Shown: positions 51,062-59,345 of the stretch, one piece after another | Layout: every line of letters begins with the position of its first letter | Position numbering within the stretch: position 1 is the stretch's first letter | Origin: a virus | Strand: one strand, 5' to 3' | Virus record (IMG/VR): IMGVR_UViG_3300028608_000008 | Coordinates: 60,246-124,245 of that record | Length of the DNA stretch: 64,000 nucleotides | Made by a program: the position numbers and the translations under genes | The notes under the pieces: generated by a model | What the model saw: only the letters and a program-made list of their open reading frames with translations | Told to the model about the DNA's origin: nothing | Databases searched by the model: none

Positions 51062-51406
51062 ATGTCAACGTCCACGAAAATCATGGCCATTTTGTTTGCG
51101 TTCAGCCAGTTTGTATTGTTTTGCACGGTTGCGTCAATGGACGGTCGGCTGGAAAAGCTTGAAACGCCGGAAGTACAGTCAGCCGAGTATTCTGCCGCTG
51201 GGACAGACTATCGCGTCGTGAACGTAACGCGTTCGACTTGGCACACGCTAATTACGTTCGAACTTGCCGATTCAAAAGGCACGGCCCGTTTCCGCGCACC
51301 GTGGTTTCAGGCTTCCGGCAAATGTCCAAACGTTTCTGTCGGGCAAATCATAAAACTGGAATACACCGCAGGTCGTTTGATGAATTCTGACGACATTTGC
51401 AAGTGA
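51062..51406 (+). CDS. Exported or membrane-anchored protein
   Basis: 114 residues from ATG 51062 after AAGGAAACG. N-terminal hydrophobic segment (~6-25), then a strand-rich domain DYRVVNV..CPNVSVGQIIKLEY..DICK, similar in order to the soluble domain of the preceding protein (two Cys in matching places). Likely periplasmic. Confidence 0.68.
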   Translation: MSTSTKIMAILFAFSQFVLFCTVASMDGRLEKLETPEVQSAEYSAAGTDYRVVNVTRSTWHTLITFELADSKGTARFRAPWFQASGKCPNVSVGQIIKLEYTAGRLMNSDDICK

Positions 51407-51412
51407 GACATT

Positions 51413-51745
51413 ATGGCATACGTTGATCGCGCACTACCGGTCTACAAGAAAACCTTTTCAAACTACACAAACATCGAACCCTGCACGTTCATGTTTCTAG
51501 GAGGTACACACGACCAGAAACCAATCAAAAACGCAATGTCCATCGGCCTCTCCGGCCTCATTGAAGACGCAAGCCAAGCACTACAAAACGAAATCGACGC
51601 GTTCGAAAAAGAAGAAGGCGACATTACAATCGTCAAACGCGATTCAAAGGTTTCATTCACAACTATGCGTGATGATGACGATTATGAAGTGGCCGCTGTA
51701 GCAATCGAAATCGAAGTGTCGTTCACACATCACGACGACGTGTAG
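51413..51745 (+). CDS. Hypothetical protein
   Basis: 110 residues; short spacer and no strong ribosome site. Acidic end (DDDDYEVAAVAIEIEVSFTHHDD). Codon use somewhat richer in A (for example ACAAAC, TCAAAC) than its neighbours. No family. Confidence 0.68.
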   Translation: MAYVDRALPVYKKTFSNYTNIEPCTFMFLGGTHDQKPIKNAMSIGLSGLIEDASQALQNEIDAFEKEEGDITIVKRDSKVSFTTMRDDDDYEVAAVAIEIEVSFTHHDDV

Positions 51746-51769
51746 AAAGCGTCAACACTGGAGCGTTAC

Positions 51770-52063
51770 ATGGAACTTCCAAAAGCAGGACAAACTGTTT
51801 TCCTTGCGGGCCAACCTCGACAAATTCTTTGTTCGAGTACGGTCGTGCGCTCGGAATCGGGGAGCCACATCGTTTGCCACGTCAACACTGAGGCAAAGAG
51901 TGGAACAGTAAAACGGAAGTTGAAAATTCACGATGATGGAACGTTTGAGATTGACGAAGTGACGGGGAGTCCGTTGCCGCGCAATCTCTCACGCTGGCAC
52001 TGGCGTAAAGAAGATTGCCAACGAGCAGTCGGCGCCGCTATGCAAAAGTTAGCAACACGTTGA
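51770..52063 (+). CDS. Hypothetical protein
   Basis: 97 residues; ATG after CTGGAGCGTTAC. Strand-rich, basic; a GQTVFLAGQPRQI start hints at a small beta barrel. No family. Confidence 0.68.
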   Translation: MELPKAGQTVFLAGQPRQILCSSTVVRSESGSHIVCHVNTEAKSGTVKRKLKIHDDGTFEIDEVTGSPLPRNLSRWHWRKEDCQRAVGAAMQKLATR

Positions 52064-52097
52064 ACTACAGACCCAACGTTTAAACTTTAAACCCGAT

Positions 52098-52130
52098 GGC
52101 CGTTGTGTTTGGGAGAACCAGCGGCCTTTT
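52098..52130 (+). terminator. Probable intrinsic terminator or attenuator
   Basis: GGCCGTTG (52098-52105) and CAGCGGCC (52119-52126) pair (one G-U), followed by four T. It lies upstream of the gene at 52147, in the only gap in this part of the unit. Confidence 0.6.
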
Positions 52131-52146
52131 CAATGGAGTGATTCAA

Positions 52147-52929
52147 ATGGCAGAAAACAAAAACTTCGTCGAGCGCAGTGTCCAAGACGGCGAAACCCCA
52201 CACCCAGCTTACGAAACGTTGAAATTTAAAGACACGCGCCACCCTGATGGCGGTCGCGGTGATTGGTTCTCGCACATTCTTCTCGGTTACGTTCCGACCG
52301 ATCTGTTTGACCAACTGTGCAAGACGCCCGGCTTCAACAATCAGGAAATGAAAGTCAGTATTACCATCAACGGCATTCAGGTAATCCACGCCGAATTCGA
52401 AGCGATGATTTCCGAATTCAGTGGCCGTATGTTGGCCGAACGCATGCAGCGCGGCGACTGGCACAATTTCGAAAAGGCGGTCGAAACCAAAGCGGAAGCA
52501 ATGCTGAAAGTTATCAGCGGCGACTTTATGGAAAAGGCTCACACCATCCATAGCATGCTGACCCAATTCGCTGACCAAAGCGAAACCATGCTGCAAACTA
52601 TTTACAACCAACCGTACAAATGGCAAATCACCAGCGAAATGAAAGATGCCGGTGCGCAAGCGGTTGAAGATTTCGGCGACTACAACGATACGCCGATCAA
52701 CCGTCGCGTTCTGGCCGACAAAGTTTATTCGGCCATGGTCAAGCTCAAACCCGAAGGCTCGGGCAAAAATGTAAAGCTCAAGTTGCCTCCGGTGATTCCG
52801 GTTCCGACCAATCACGATTTCGTTGTCGATAAACGCGAAGTGCGCGGCCGTAAGCAGATGTTTGAAGAAATGAAAACCGCACTCGCCGCTATCGGTATCG
52901 ACATTGACCAACTGGCTGCAAAAGAATGA
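52147..52929 (+). CDS. Hypothetical protein
   Basis: 260 residues from ATG 52147 after TGGAGTGATTC. Long helices in the centre (EAMISEFSGRMLAERM; EKAVETKAEAMLKVI), basic C-terminal third (KNVKLKLPPVIPVP). Probably an oligomeric helical protein. Function unknown. Confidence 0.72.
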   Translation: MAENKNFVERSVQDGETPHPAYETLKFKDTRHPDGGRGDWFSHILLGYVPTDLFDQLCKTPGFNNQEMKVSITINGIQVIHAEFEAMISEFSGRMLAERMQRGDWHNFEKAVETKAEAMLKVISGDFMEKAHTIHSMLTQFADQSETMLQTIYNQPYKWQITSEMKDAGAQAVEDFGDYNDTPINRRVLADKVYSAMVKLKPEGSGKNVKLKLPPVIPVPTNHDFVVDKREVRGRKQMFEEMKTALAAIGIDIDQLAAKE

Positions 52930-53216
52930 CCCTGTACCTGATCGCGTTTTGCACCACGTTCGTCTCGATCTTCCTCAAAGGCATTCAACACAAAAACGTT
53001 ATACACTCCATGTATTGGAGCACGGGCATTACTTCGTATGCAATGAACGTGTTTGATGTTTTGCTGGTCGGCCTCAACGCCAAAATCATCATCCAAGGCG
53101 ACTACTGGTACGCATTCGTTTCCGGTACGTCGGCAGCGCTGGGCATGGTGGCCTCGATTTACGTTCACGACAAATTCATTAGCAAACGCGCACTCCGCAA
53201 AGCGCACTCACACTAA
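52926..53216 (+). CDS. Multi-pass membrane protein, paralogue of the 60487 gene
   Basis: 96 residues, ATGA overlap. At least three hydrophobic segments. TTFVSIFLKGIQHKNV and S-x-Y-V-H-D-K-F-I-S-K-R match TTFTTTFLRGYQNKNV and S-M-V-V-H-D-R-V-M-R-K-R of the protein at 60487, spaced alike. A phage-specific membrane family; function unknown. Confidence 0.72.
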   Translation: MTLYLIAFCTTFVSIFLKGIQHKNVIHSMYWSTGITSYAMNVFDVLLVGLNAKIIIQGDYWYAFVSGTSAALGMVASIYVHDKFISKRALRKAHSH

Positions 53217-53225
53217 GGAAAGAAA

Positions 53226-53984
53226 ATGCAACACATCCATTTGGAACTCGATAGCGCCCTGAATGATATTATCGCAAAATGGGCAAACAGTCTCGAAGCC
53301 AACCTCGACGACTTCGTGGTGGTCGATGGCGAGGAAGGCGATTTCGGAATCGTGCGTTATTTTGGTTTCGATCTGCACGGCAATGCCGACGTTCACTTGA
53401 TGACCCGCTATGTTGAAGGCGGCGATATCGAATCGGCCTACTACACCGAAGCCGGTGCGGAAATGGTTGAACATCTGGTCAGACGGAACCTTGATCGCGT
53501 GGTGAAAAACCAACTACGCGAAGATATCGACACGGTTGGCTACGTCGGCGGCATGTATCCGGGCTTCGTTGCCGATTACGAAAAAGCTGTGCAGATGGTC
53601 AAAGATTCCGGCAAGGAAATCAAAGGCGAACTCGGCTCAGACGTTCACGAATTCATCCCGGCAGACGCACAGCACGGCGACGTTTTCAAATGGGGCTTCC
53701 GCCTGTTTAAAGTGTTTGTCATGCGGCCCCGCGATACGACCGCGCCAACAAAGTTTGGTCTGCGCAACATTCTCGAACCGACTCAGTTTCTGGCAATGGT
53801 GCGCCCACTGCGCCCGGAAGCAAAGCGTCCCGAAGGGTTCTTCTTGTTTAGCCATGCTGACTGGTTTACCGTTTCGCAAGAAAATAAAGTTTCGCTGGTG
53901 GAGATTGCCCGTGCTGAAATGCCGGATAGACCAAACAGCTTCCCATTCACCGCGACCATTGAGCGGGTAATCTTCAATGGCTAA
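53226..53984 (+). CDS. Hypothetical protein
   Basis: 252 residues; ATG after AAGGAAAGAAA. Soluble, acidic alpha/beta protein; no enzyme motif. Overlaps the next gene by eight bases. Confidence 0.72.
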   Translation: MQHIHLELDSALNDIIAKWANSLEANLDDFVVVDGEEGDFGIVRYFGFDLHGNADVHLMTRYVEGGDIESAYYTEAGAEMVEHLVRRNLDRVVKNQLREDIDTVGYVGGMYPGFVADYEKAVQMVKDSGKEIKGELGSDVHEFIPADAQHGDVFKWGFRLFKVFVMRPRDTTAPTKFGLRNILEPTQFLAMVRPLRPEAKRPEGFFLFSHADWFTVSQENKVSLVEIARAEMPDRPNSFPFTATIERVIFNG

Positions 53985-54243
53985 GTTTACCGATCAGCAA
54001 ATTCGAATCGTTGCGTGGTTCGCCGTTGCGTCAATCGCTTTCGTTTGGCCGGTGGTGCTTTGGGCGTTTATGTCTTTCATGGGCTGGGGAGGTTTCCCGG
54101 CATGGTCGCACCAGTGGTTTGCCAAACTGATGACTGCGGGCTGTTTGCTCGCAATCTTTTTGGCGGTGCCGACACGCTTTCTGGTCGAAGGCGAAATCAT
54201 CAATCGTAAAATTCGCGCTATGGATAAGGAACACATGCAATGA
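53977..54243 (+). CDS. Small membrane protein
   Basis: 88 residues; two hydrophobic segments (~11-35 and ~48-66) joined by a Trp/Gly-rich turn, charged end (NRKIRAMDKEHMQ). Inner-membrane location inferred. Confidence 0.7.
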   Translation: MAKFTDQQIRIVAWFAVASIAFVWPVVLWAFMSFMGWGGFPAWSHQWFAKLMTAGCLLAIFLAVPTRFLVEGEIINRKIRAMDKEHMQ

Positions 54244-54803
54244 AACTCGTTATTCCCGGTGCTATCCGCGTTCGTGACGATGAATGCGCAGAATCTCCGT
54301 ATGCGCGCCCGCTGCTTTCCATGGTGCAGTTGGAACAAATGAAGTCTGATGTTTTCGACTTCGGCGCTGCACCAAAGGCCATCCTGCGTTTCTGCGCCGA
54401 CGATTCGCAAAAGGTTTTTGGTCGTCTGAAACTGCGCGCAGGCAAACTGGTGTACCCGGCAGGCGGCGACCCCAGCGCTGAAATCGAAATGCTGTATCTG
54501 GTGCGCAAAAGCAAAGAACAGCAATTCATCGCGTGCATGGAACAGTGGGCGTTTGCGGGCCACCCGCTGCTGGAAGAAATCGTTTACCCCGGCGAGGAAA
54601 ACACTTTCAACATCTGCCTCGACGAAGGCAACGAGTGTTTCTTCGGGACCGATTCGCAGTTTTACGAAACACTGTGTACCGGCCTTGAGAAAAGCTGGGC
54701 AGCTATGCACGACAACCTCGTGTTTTGGCGACTGATGCCTAGACGTTCGTTGCGTGAGAAAAGCATCGAAGAAATCATAAACGGCCCGGTAATTGCGCCG
54801 TGA
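54240..54803 (+). CDS. Hypothetical protein
   Basis: 187 residues, ATGA overlap. Alpha/beta with four Cys scattered; no motif. Overlaps the next GTG start. Confidence 0.7.
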   Translation: MKLVIPGAIRVRDDECAESPYARPLLSMVQLEQMKSDVFDFGAAPKAILRFCADDSQKVFGRLKLRAGKLVYPAGGDPSAEIEMLYLVRKSKEQQFIACMEQWAFAGHPLLEEIVYPGEENTFNICLDEGNECFFGTDSQFYETLCTGLEKSWAAMHDNLVFWRLMPRRSLREKSIEEIINGPVIAP

Positions 54804-55258
54804 AGTGGCTTCGAAAGTTTTTCCAGAACCAGCGCATTTCCCAAGTTTGTCTATACGAGGAAATGTATAAGCGCCTTGATTCAGTGCTGCTGACCAATCT
54901 CGACTATCCGACGTTGCAACGCATTGTTTTGGACCACGCCGACGAACTCAAAATCAAATACGGTTCGATCTACATCGTGTTGTCTGCAATCCCGCCGCGC
55001 ACGTTGTCTCAGAATGGTACGGTCGAAGTCACTGTGCGTTATGTTACTTTCCTGTACGGCGATCCAAACGAAGCGGTAATCGACGTAGAGGTAAAACGCA
55101 CTTGGGACATTCCGCTGTTGCGCGGTATGGTTGTCGGTGCGCGTTGCGATTGGCAAGAAGACGCCGGTTTCGTCGGACCACTTGGGCATTGGCGCAAAAC
55201 ATTTCTCGGGTTCTCCCACACAGAAGCTGCTGAATTGCAAATAGGGGATTTGATATGA
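54800..55258 (+). CDS. Hypothetical protein (GTG start)
   Basis: 152 residues from GTG 54800 (GTGA overlap). Basic N-terminus, strand-rich centre (VEVTVRYVTFLYGD), no membrane segment. Function unknown. Confidence 0.68.
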   Translation: MKWLRKFFQNQRISQVCLYEEMYKRLDSVLLTNLDYPTLQRIVLDHADELKIKYGSIYIVLSAIPPRTLSQNGTVEVTVRYVTFLYGDPNEAVIDVEVKRTWDIPLLRGMVVGARCDWQEDAGFVGPLGHWRKTFLGFSHTEAAELQIGDLI

Positions 55259-56064
55259 GCAACGCAATCAAAGCTGCATCGCAATCGACCGAAGTTGGTT
55301 ACGTTCCTACCAAACAACAGTGCCACGTCGTGGGCGCATGGCATGCGTTCAACCTGAAAAGTTTTGAAAACGATTTCGGCCGCTCCCGTGTGTACAATCC
55401 GCAATTTCGAAACGATGGGTCGGTCGTATTCGAATGGTCGGACCTTGGCCTGATTTCGGTTGGCGTGGAAGGGCTGGCCGAATTTGCTCGGTTCCTGCAA
55501 GACTTCGCACCCGCTTTCGATTTCAGCGAAACCATTCTGTACGTGTGCATGAATGGCACGCTGTTCCCGGCGCTGCCCGGTGACGATAAAGAAAACTGTA
55601 AAGCTACAGTAGAGCGCGTTCAGCGTGAGAAACGGGAGGCATACGAAAAAACTCCCGAATACGCAGCGGCTCAAGAGCGTAAAGCGTTACAGGAAGCGGA
55701 AGCCGATACCGAAATGCAAGCCGTGCTCAAAGACTTCCGGATGGATTTCGATCATCTGGATATGGGCCGCTGGCTTGCGCGGTACATTTCGGCTGGCGAC
55801 CGCATCGGTGCAAAAGTTGATTTGGATGAAATGTATTCTCGCTTCGAGCGAATGGGTTACGTTCGGAACGAAGGTGTCACCAATCCACCGACCAAACCTG
55901 TCGGCCTTGAAGCCAGCATTCGCTACATTGTCGGGCAAGTAATGTCTTTCCATAAACCGGAAGACGCTAACGGATTCGGCCCGTGTGTAGCGCACCCAAT
56001 GCTTGGCGAATGGGCGACGGACGCTGTGCGTTTACATTTGCAAACTTCAATCAAGGATCAGTAA
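55255..56064 (+). CDS. Hypothetical protein
   Basis: 269 residues, ATGA overlap. N-terminal alpha/beta domain (to ~115), charged helical middle (EREKREAYEK type), helical C-terminal part (DMGRWLARYISAG). No family. Confidence 0.7.
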   Translation: MSNAIKAASQSTEVGYVPTKQQCHVVGAWHAFNLKSFENDFGRSRVYNPQFRNDGSVVFEWSDLGLISVGVEGLAEFARFLQDFAPAFDFSETILYVCMNGTLFPALPGDDKENCKATVERVQREKREAYEKTPEYAAAQERKALQEAEADTEMQAVLKDFRMDFDHLDMGRWLARYISAGDRIGAKVDLDEMYSRFERMGYVRNEGVTNPPTKPVGLEASIRYIVGQVMSFHKPEDANGFGPCVAHPMLGEWATDAVRLHLQTSIKDQ

Positions 56065-56067
56065 TAA

Positions 56068-56742
56068 ATGAGCAAAAAACTTATTGTGTTGGCAGCACTG
56101 GCCGCGACCGCACTGGTAGGTTGTGATGACGGTTCGCCGAGTGCCGAAGAAGAAAAAGCGTATGTGGACGACACTGCGGGTTCCCAAACCCGCGAACAGT
56201 TGGCTGCTGACGAAAAAGATTTGGCCGACACACTGAAAGAACTGCAATCGAAAGACCCGACCGTCAAAGACGTTTACTTCTCGTATGACGAAAACGGCAA
56301 CAAGGTTTTGCACGTCGTGCGCGAAGAAGCCAACGGCAAAAACAACGATTCCGTTTGGCCGATGGTTGGCGCAGCGGCTGCCGGTATGGCGGGCGGGTAT
56401 CTGCTGGCAAAAGCAATGAACAGTTCGGGCGGCTATCAGCAATACCAACAAGCAAACCGGCCACTGTCCACGCAACATTACGACGAAGACGAACGCCGCA
56501 AGAAACGCAACTACGCGGGCAGCGCTTACAACGCGGCGCTGTTGAACAACAACCGTAGTGCTGTGCGTTCCAGTCCGCAATATCGTCAAAACGTAAACAC
56601 CCGCGTTTCGCAATGGCGTTCTTCGCCTTCGAGCGCACCGCCCGCTGCGCGTTCGGCAATTCAGTCTCGCGCTTCCGGTATCATGAGCGGAGGTTCTAGC
56701 GCCCGCGCCAGTTCGCACGGCGGCTCCGGTTTCGGCGGTTAA
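56068..56742 (+). CDS. Lipoprotein, YgiB (DUF1190)-like
   Basis: 224 residues. A classic lipoprotein signal: basic start (SKK), hydrophobic core and lipobox ALVGC (Cys19). The mature part has a Glu-rich helix, a small conserved-looking region (VYFSYDENGNKVLHVV), a hydrophobic Gly/Ala segment (~91-109, WPMVGAAAAGMAGGYLLA) and a Ser/Arg/Gly-rich low-complexity end. The layout matches the YgiB/DUF1190 lipoproteins, which in enterobacteria sit beside YgiC; here a YgiC-like gene follows. Confidence 0.7.
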   Translation: MSKKLIVLAALAATALVGCDDGSPSAEEEKAYVDDTAGSQTREQLAADEKDLADTLKELQSKDPTVKDVYFSYDENGNKVLHVVREEANGKNNDSVWPMVGAAAAGMAGGYLLAKAMNSSGGYQQYQQANRPLSTQHYDEDERRKKRNYAGSAYNAALLNNNRSAVRSSPQYRQNVNTRVSQWRSSPSSAPPAARSAIQSRASGIMSGGSSARASSHGGSGFGG

Positions 56743-56769
56743 CCTTTTTCGTTTACAAGGAATTTCCTA

Positions 56770-58161
56770 ATGCGTTGTGAATACCACAATATCGGTTTCA
56801 GCCTGAATGAAACCATGATGGCGGAACTGCCATACACCCAAGCGCTGTATCGCCACGAACCGAAAAACGGTCAAGCGGCTGCTGACGCCGATTTCCAACA
56901 AGACGTGAAAGACTATTTCGCGTTCCCGCTGGCCCACTCCGAAAACATGCCGGTTTACGAACTGGGTATCAGTGCGTGCGCTGAAATCGAAACCGTTTTC
57001 GAACTGTCGTATGCCATGCTGGTTGAAGCGCTGGGCAAACTGTTTGCTCGCGGCAATGCGACCGTGCTGGAATACATGGGCTGCAACTTCCTGCGCAAAC
57101 ATCCGAGTTTCATCGACTACGCGAAGTTTACCTATCACGATTCCGGTTCGGCGCGCCAGTCCATCTACGGCCGTTTCGACGCCGTGTTCAATCCGGAAAC
57201 CGATAAGGTCGAAGGCATTTACGAATTCAACGGCGACACGCCGACCATGCTTTTCGAATCGGCGCTGTTGCAGAATCAAATCTGCGAACGCATTACCGGC
57301 GACGGCGAAATGCAGTTGAACAGCTTCTACCCGCTGCTGACTTCGCTTTTCGAAAACATGGGCGAAGTGCCGGGCAAGGTCGGCATCATCTGCGACAACA
57401 ATTCGTTTGAAGACGTGGCGACCTGTGAAGTTCTGGCGCAGGTTATCGGTGACGAATGCGGAAACGAAATCCGTTACGTCGATACCACCGAAATCGACTT
57501 CGACTACAACAATAAACACAATCCGTTCTGCGCGGGCGACGATCACTTCGCGGTAATGTTTGCGTTGGTGCCGTGGGAAGAAATCATCGAATCGTTTTCC
57601 AAACACTGCCCGCAGGCGATGGAAAAGTGGCAAGACTGGGCGGGTCACGTCACCTTCTTGGAACCGGCGTGGCGCTGGTTTATCAGCAACAAAGGCATTT
57701 GGGCATTCGTGACCCACTTGTTTGAAACCGACGAAGATTTCAAACTTCGTTACGCGGAAGTTCCGTTGCTGCCGACCTACCTGTCGCAAGATCGTTTCAT
57801 CGAGAAAGGCGAGCCGTTTGTTGGCAAACCGAAAATCGGCCGTATGTCCAACAACATCGAAATCTTCAAAGCGGATGGTTCGCATGAGTTTTCGACCGAT
57901 GGCGCATACGCTGGCGACGACCGCGTGTTTCAAATGTACGCGGAACCGTTCAAGGTAAACGGTCGCCACAATTTCATCATCGGCATGTTTATGGTGCCGG
58001 ATGAAGCCACCAACTACAACACCATGCGCAATGCTACGGCTGCAACGCTGTGCATTCGCGAATTCGATTCGCCGGTACTGGGCATCTGCAATGAGCGTTT
58101 CATTCCGCACATTCTGATCGAAGACGGCGAAGACGTTGACGGCGAGGAAGACTTCGAATGA
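56770..58161 (+). CDS. YgiC/glutathionylspermidine-synthase-like ATP-grasp protein
   Basis: 463 residues; ATG after AAGGAATTTCCTA. GRFDAVFNPETDKVEGIYEF and N-G-D-T-P-T-M-L-F-E-S-A match the family pattern R-F-D..E-x-N-x-D-T-P-T-x-L-x-E-A. FLEPAWRWFISNKGIWAF, LLPTYL and the later KPKIGRMSNN region are also in the right order for the synthase domain of glutathionylspermidine synthase and YgiC/YjfC proteins (ATP-grasp amide ligases). In-family members couple peptides to polyamines or remain uncharacterised. The preceding lipoprotein copies the ygiB-ygiC gene order. Confidence 0.78.
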   Translation: MRCEYHNIGFSLNETMMAELPYTQALYRHEPKNGQAAADADFQQDVKDYFAFPLAHSENMPVYELGISACAEIETVFELSYAMLVEALGKLFARGNATVLEYMGCNFLRKHPSFIDYAKFTYHDSGSARQSIYGRFDAVFNPETDKVEGIYEFNGDTPTMLFESALLQNQICERITGDGEMQLNSFYPLLTSLFENMGEVPGKVGIICDNNSFEDVATCEVLAQVIGDECGNEIRYVDTTEIDFDYNNKHNPFCAGDDHFAVMFALVPWEEIIESFSKHCPQAMEKWQDWAGHVTFLEPAWRWFISNKGIWAFVTHLFETDEDFKLRYAEVPLLPTYLSQDRFIEKGEPFVGKPKIGRMSNNIEIFKADGSHEFSTDGAYAGDDRVFQMYAEPFKVNGRHNFIIGMFMVPDEATNYNTMRNATAATLCIREFDSPVLGICNERFIPHILIEDGEDVDGEEDFE

Positions 58162-58418
58162 TTTACAAAATGCTGGTTGTGCTGCTGTTGGCGTGGGTCG
58201 CATTCGGCGTCTACTTTTCGTGGAACTCCGGCCGCACGCTGGTGTTCAAAAACAAAAAGTGGGAATACTTCGCCGCGTTCATCATCGGGCTGGGCGTTGC
58301 CTTGGCGATGTTGTGGCAAGGTGTCGAAAAGTTTTTCACCAAACTGGCCGATACCGCTACCGATCTGCAAAAGCGGTTCGAATCGCGTGATGCAGCGAAA
58401 AAGGAATCGGGCCAATGA
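58158..58418 (+). CDS. Small membrane protein
   Basis: 86 residues, ATGA overlap. Hydrophobic segments ~3-20 and ~37-55, then a charged helix (KFFTKLADTATDLQKRFESRDAAKK). Directly downstream of the YgiC-like gene and probably co-translated. Function unknown. Confidence 0.7.
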   Translation: MIYKMLVVLLLAWVAFGVYFSWNSGRTLVFKNKKWEYFAAFIIGLGVALAMLWQGVEKFFTKLADTATDLQKRFESRDAAKKESGQ

Positions 58419-58861
58419 GGCCCCTTTCCCTCAAAGTCGATACCGCGTTGTTGCGGGCCATCGTTGAGTCCAATCCGGAACTGATGTTGGAAATCGGAAC
58501 CGCTGTGCAGAAAAACATTTCCGACGACGTTGTGAAAGTTGCGATCATGGAAAAGTTGAAAGCACAACTTGACCAGATTGCCGCATTCGCTGACGGTTGG
58601 AATCGACGTGGCTCCATGATTAATCCGTTCCACAACAGTCCGCTGCATGACTTGTTGAAACGATTAATCAACGCGCAAATCGAGCAGGCGACCGAGGAAC
58701 TGATTATCGAATCGGTCACGCCGGTTATCGACAAAGTGTTTGCATCGAAACTGGAAGCGTTCCAAGAACAGATTGATTCGACAATCGCCGCGTCGTTCAC
58801 TCCGGAACACATTCAGGAACAGATGAACAAACGCATGGCAGAAATGTTTGCAAAGGGGTAG
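58415..58861 (+). CDS. Helical hypothetical protein
   Basis: 148 residues, ATGA overlap. Helical with acidic face; repeated 'E-x-N/Q..I-x-x-x-I' heptads. No family. Confidence 0.7.
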   Translation: MRPLSLKVDTALLRAIVESNPELMLEIGTAVQKNISDDVVKVAIMEKLKAQLDQIAAFADGWNRRGSMINPFHNSPLHDLLKRLINAQIEQATEELIIESVTPVIDKVFASKLEAFQEQIDSTIAASFTPEHIQEQMNKRMAEMFAKG

Positions 58862-58864
58862 CGC

Positions 58865-59158
58865 ATGAACATTTGCGATATGGTGGAAGCTCGCGACAAG
58901 GCGTGCGCATTGCTTGTCGAGAAATTTCCGAAAGACGCCATTCTGGTTCAACGCAAAATGGACGAACGCACGCAACACCCGGAAGCGCGGATTTCGAGTC
59001 CGGACAATTCGGGCGCGGCGCTTTGGTTTCGCGTGAAGCAAAATGGTTTTACCGTGACCTCTGGTTTGGGAGCAACGTCGCAGGCTTGGCGGGATACCGT
59101 GACCGAGTTTCTGACTCCGCTTTACCAGTTTGATGCAAACAGTTTGACCGAGCAGTAA
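58865..59158 (+). CDS. Hypothetical protein
   Basis: 97 residues, three bases after the previous stop. Mixed alpha/beta, no motif. Last gene of its unit; a strong terminator follows. Confidence 0.7.
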   Translation: MNICDMVEARDKACALLVEKFPKDAILVQRKMDERTQHPEARISSPDNSGAALWFRVKQNGFTVTSGLGATSQAWRDTVTEFLTPLYQFDANSLTEQ

Positions 59159-59166
59159 CGCAATGG

Positions 59167-59209
59167 AATGCCCCGCCTGATTAGTTTCCGGTGGGGCATT
59201 TCCGTTTTT
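59167..59209 (+). terminator. Strong intrinsic terminator
   Basis: AATGCCCCGCC (59167-59177) pairs with GGTGGGGCATT (59190-59200; one G-U) and a T-rich tail ends in five T (59205-59209). It is followed nine bases later by cassette E. Confidence 0.87.
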
Positions 59210-59217
59210 GGCGCTGG

Positions 59218-59330
59218 AAACCTCCAGTAAGCCGTAAGGGTAGCCAGTTGCCATCATGTGCCACTGTGGTACAATGAACACGTTGGGAGACTGTGCCCAC
59301 GTTTTTACGCTTACGACTTAACGGAAGTTT
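59218..59330 (+). promoter_or_regulatory. Promoter cassette E with inverted 21-base arms
   Basis: Left arm 59218-59238 (AAACCTCC..GTAAGCCGTAAG); right arm 59310-59330 (CTTACGACTTAACGGAAGTTT), 71 bases between. Extended -10 TGG-TACAAT (59268-59275), 32 bases after the left arm. Hairpin ACGTTGGG-AGACTGTG-CCCACGT with the same loop as in cassette D (about 59280-59301), then five T: it could also act as an early attenuator. Confidence 0.8.
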
Positions 59331-59345
59331 AGAGGGAATACGAAA

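Noticed and set aside
14144-59330. The five cassettes as insertion sequences or MITEs
   Set aside because: The inner sequence is not conserved apart from the -10, there is no target duplication, and each lies exactly at a transcription unit start.
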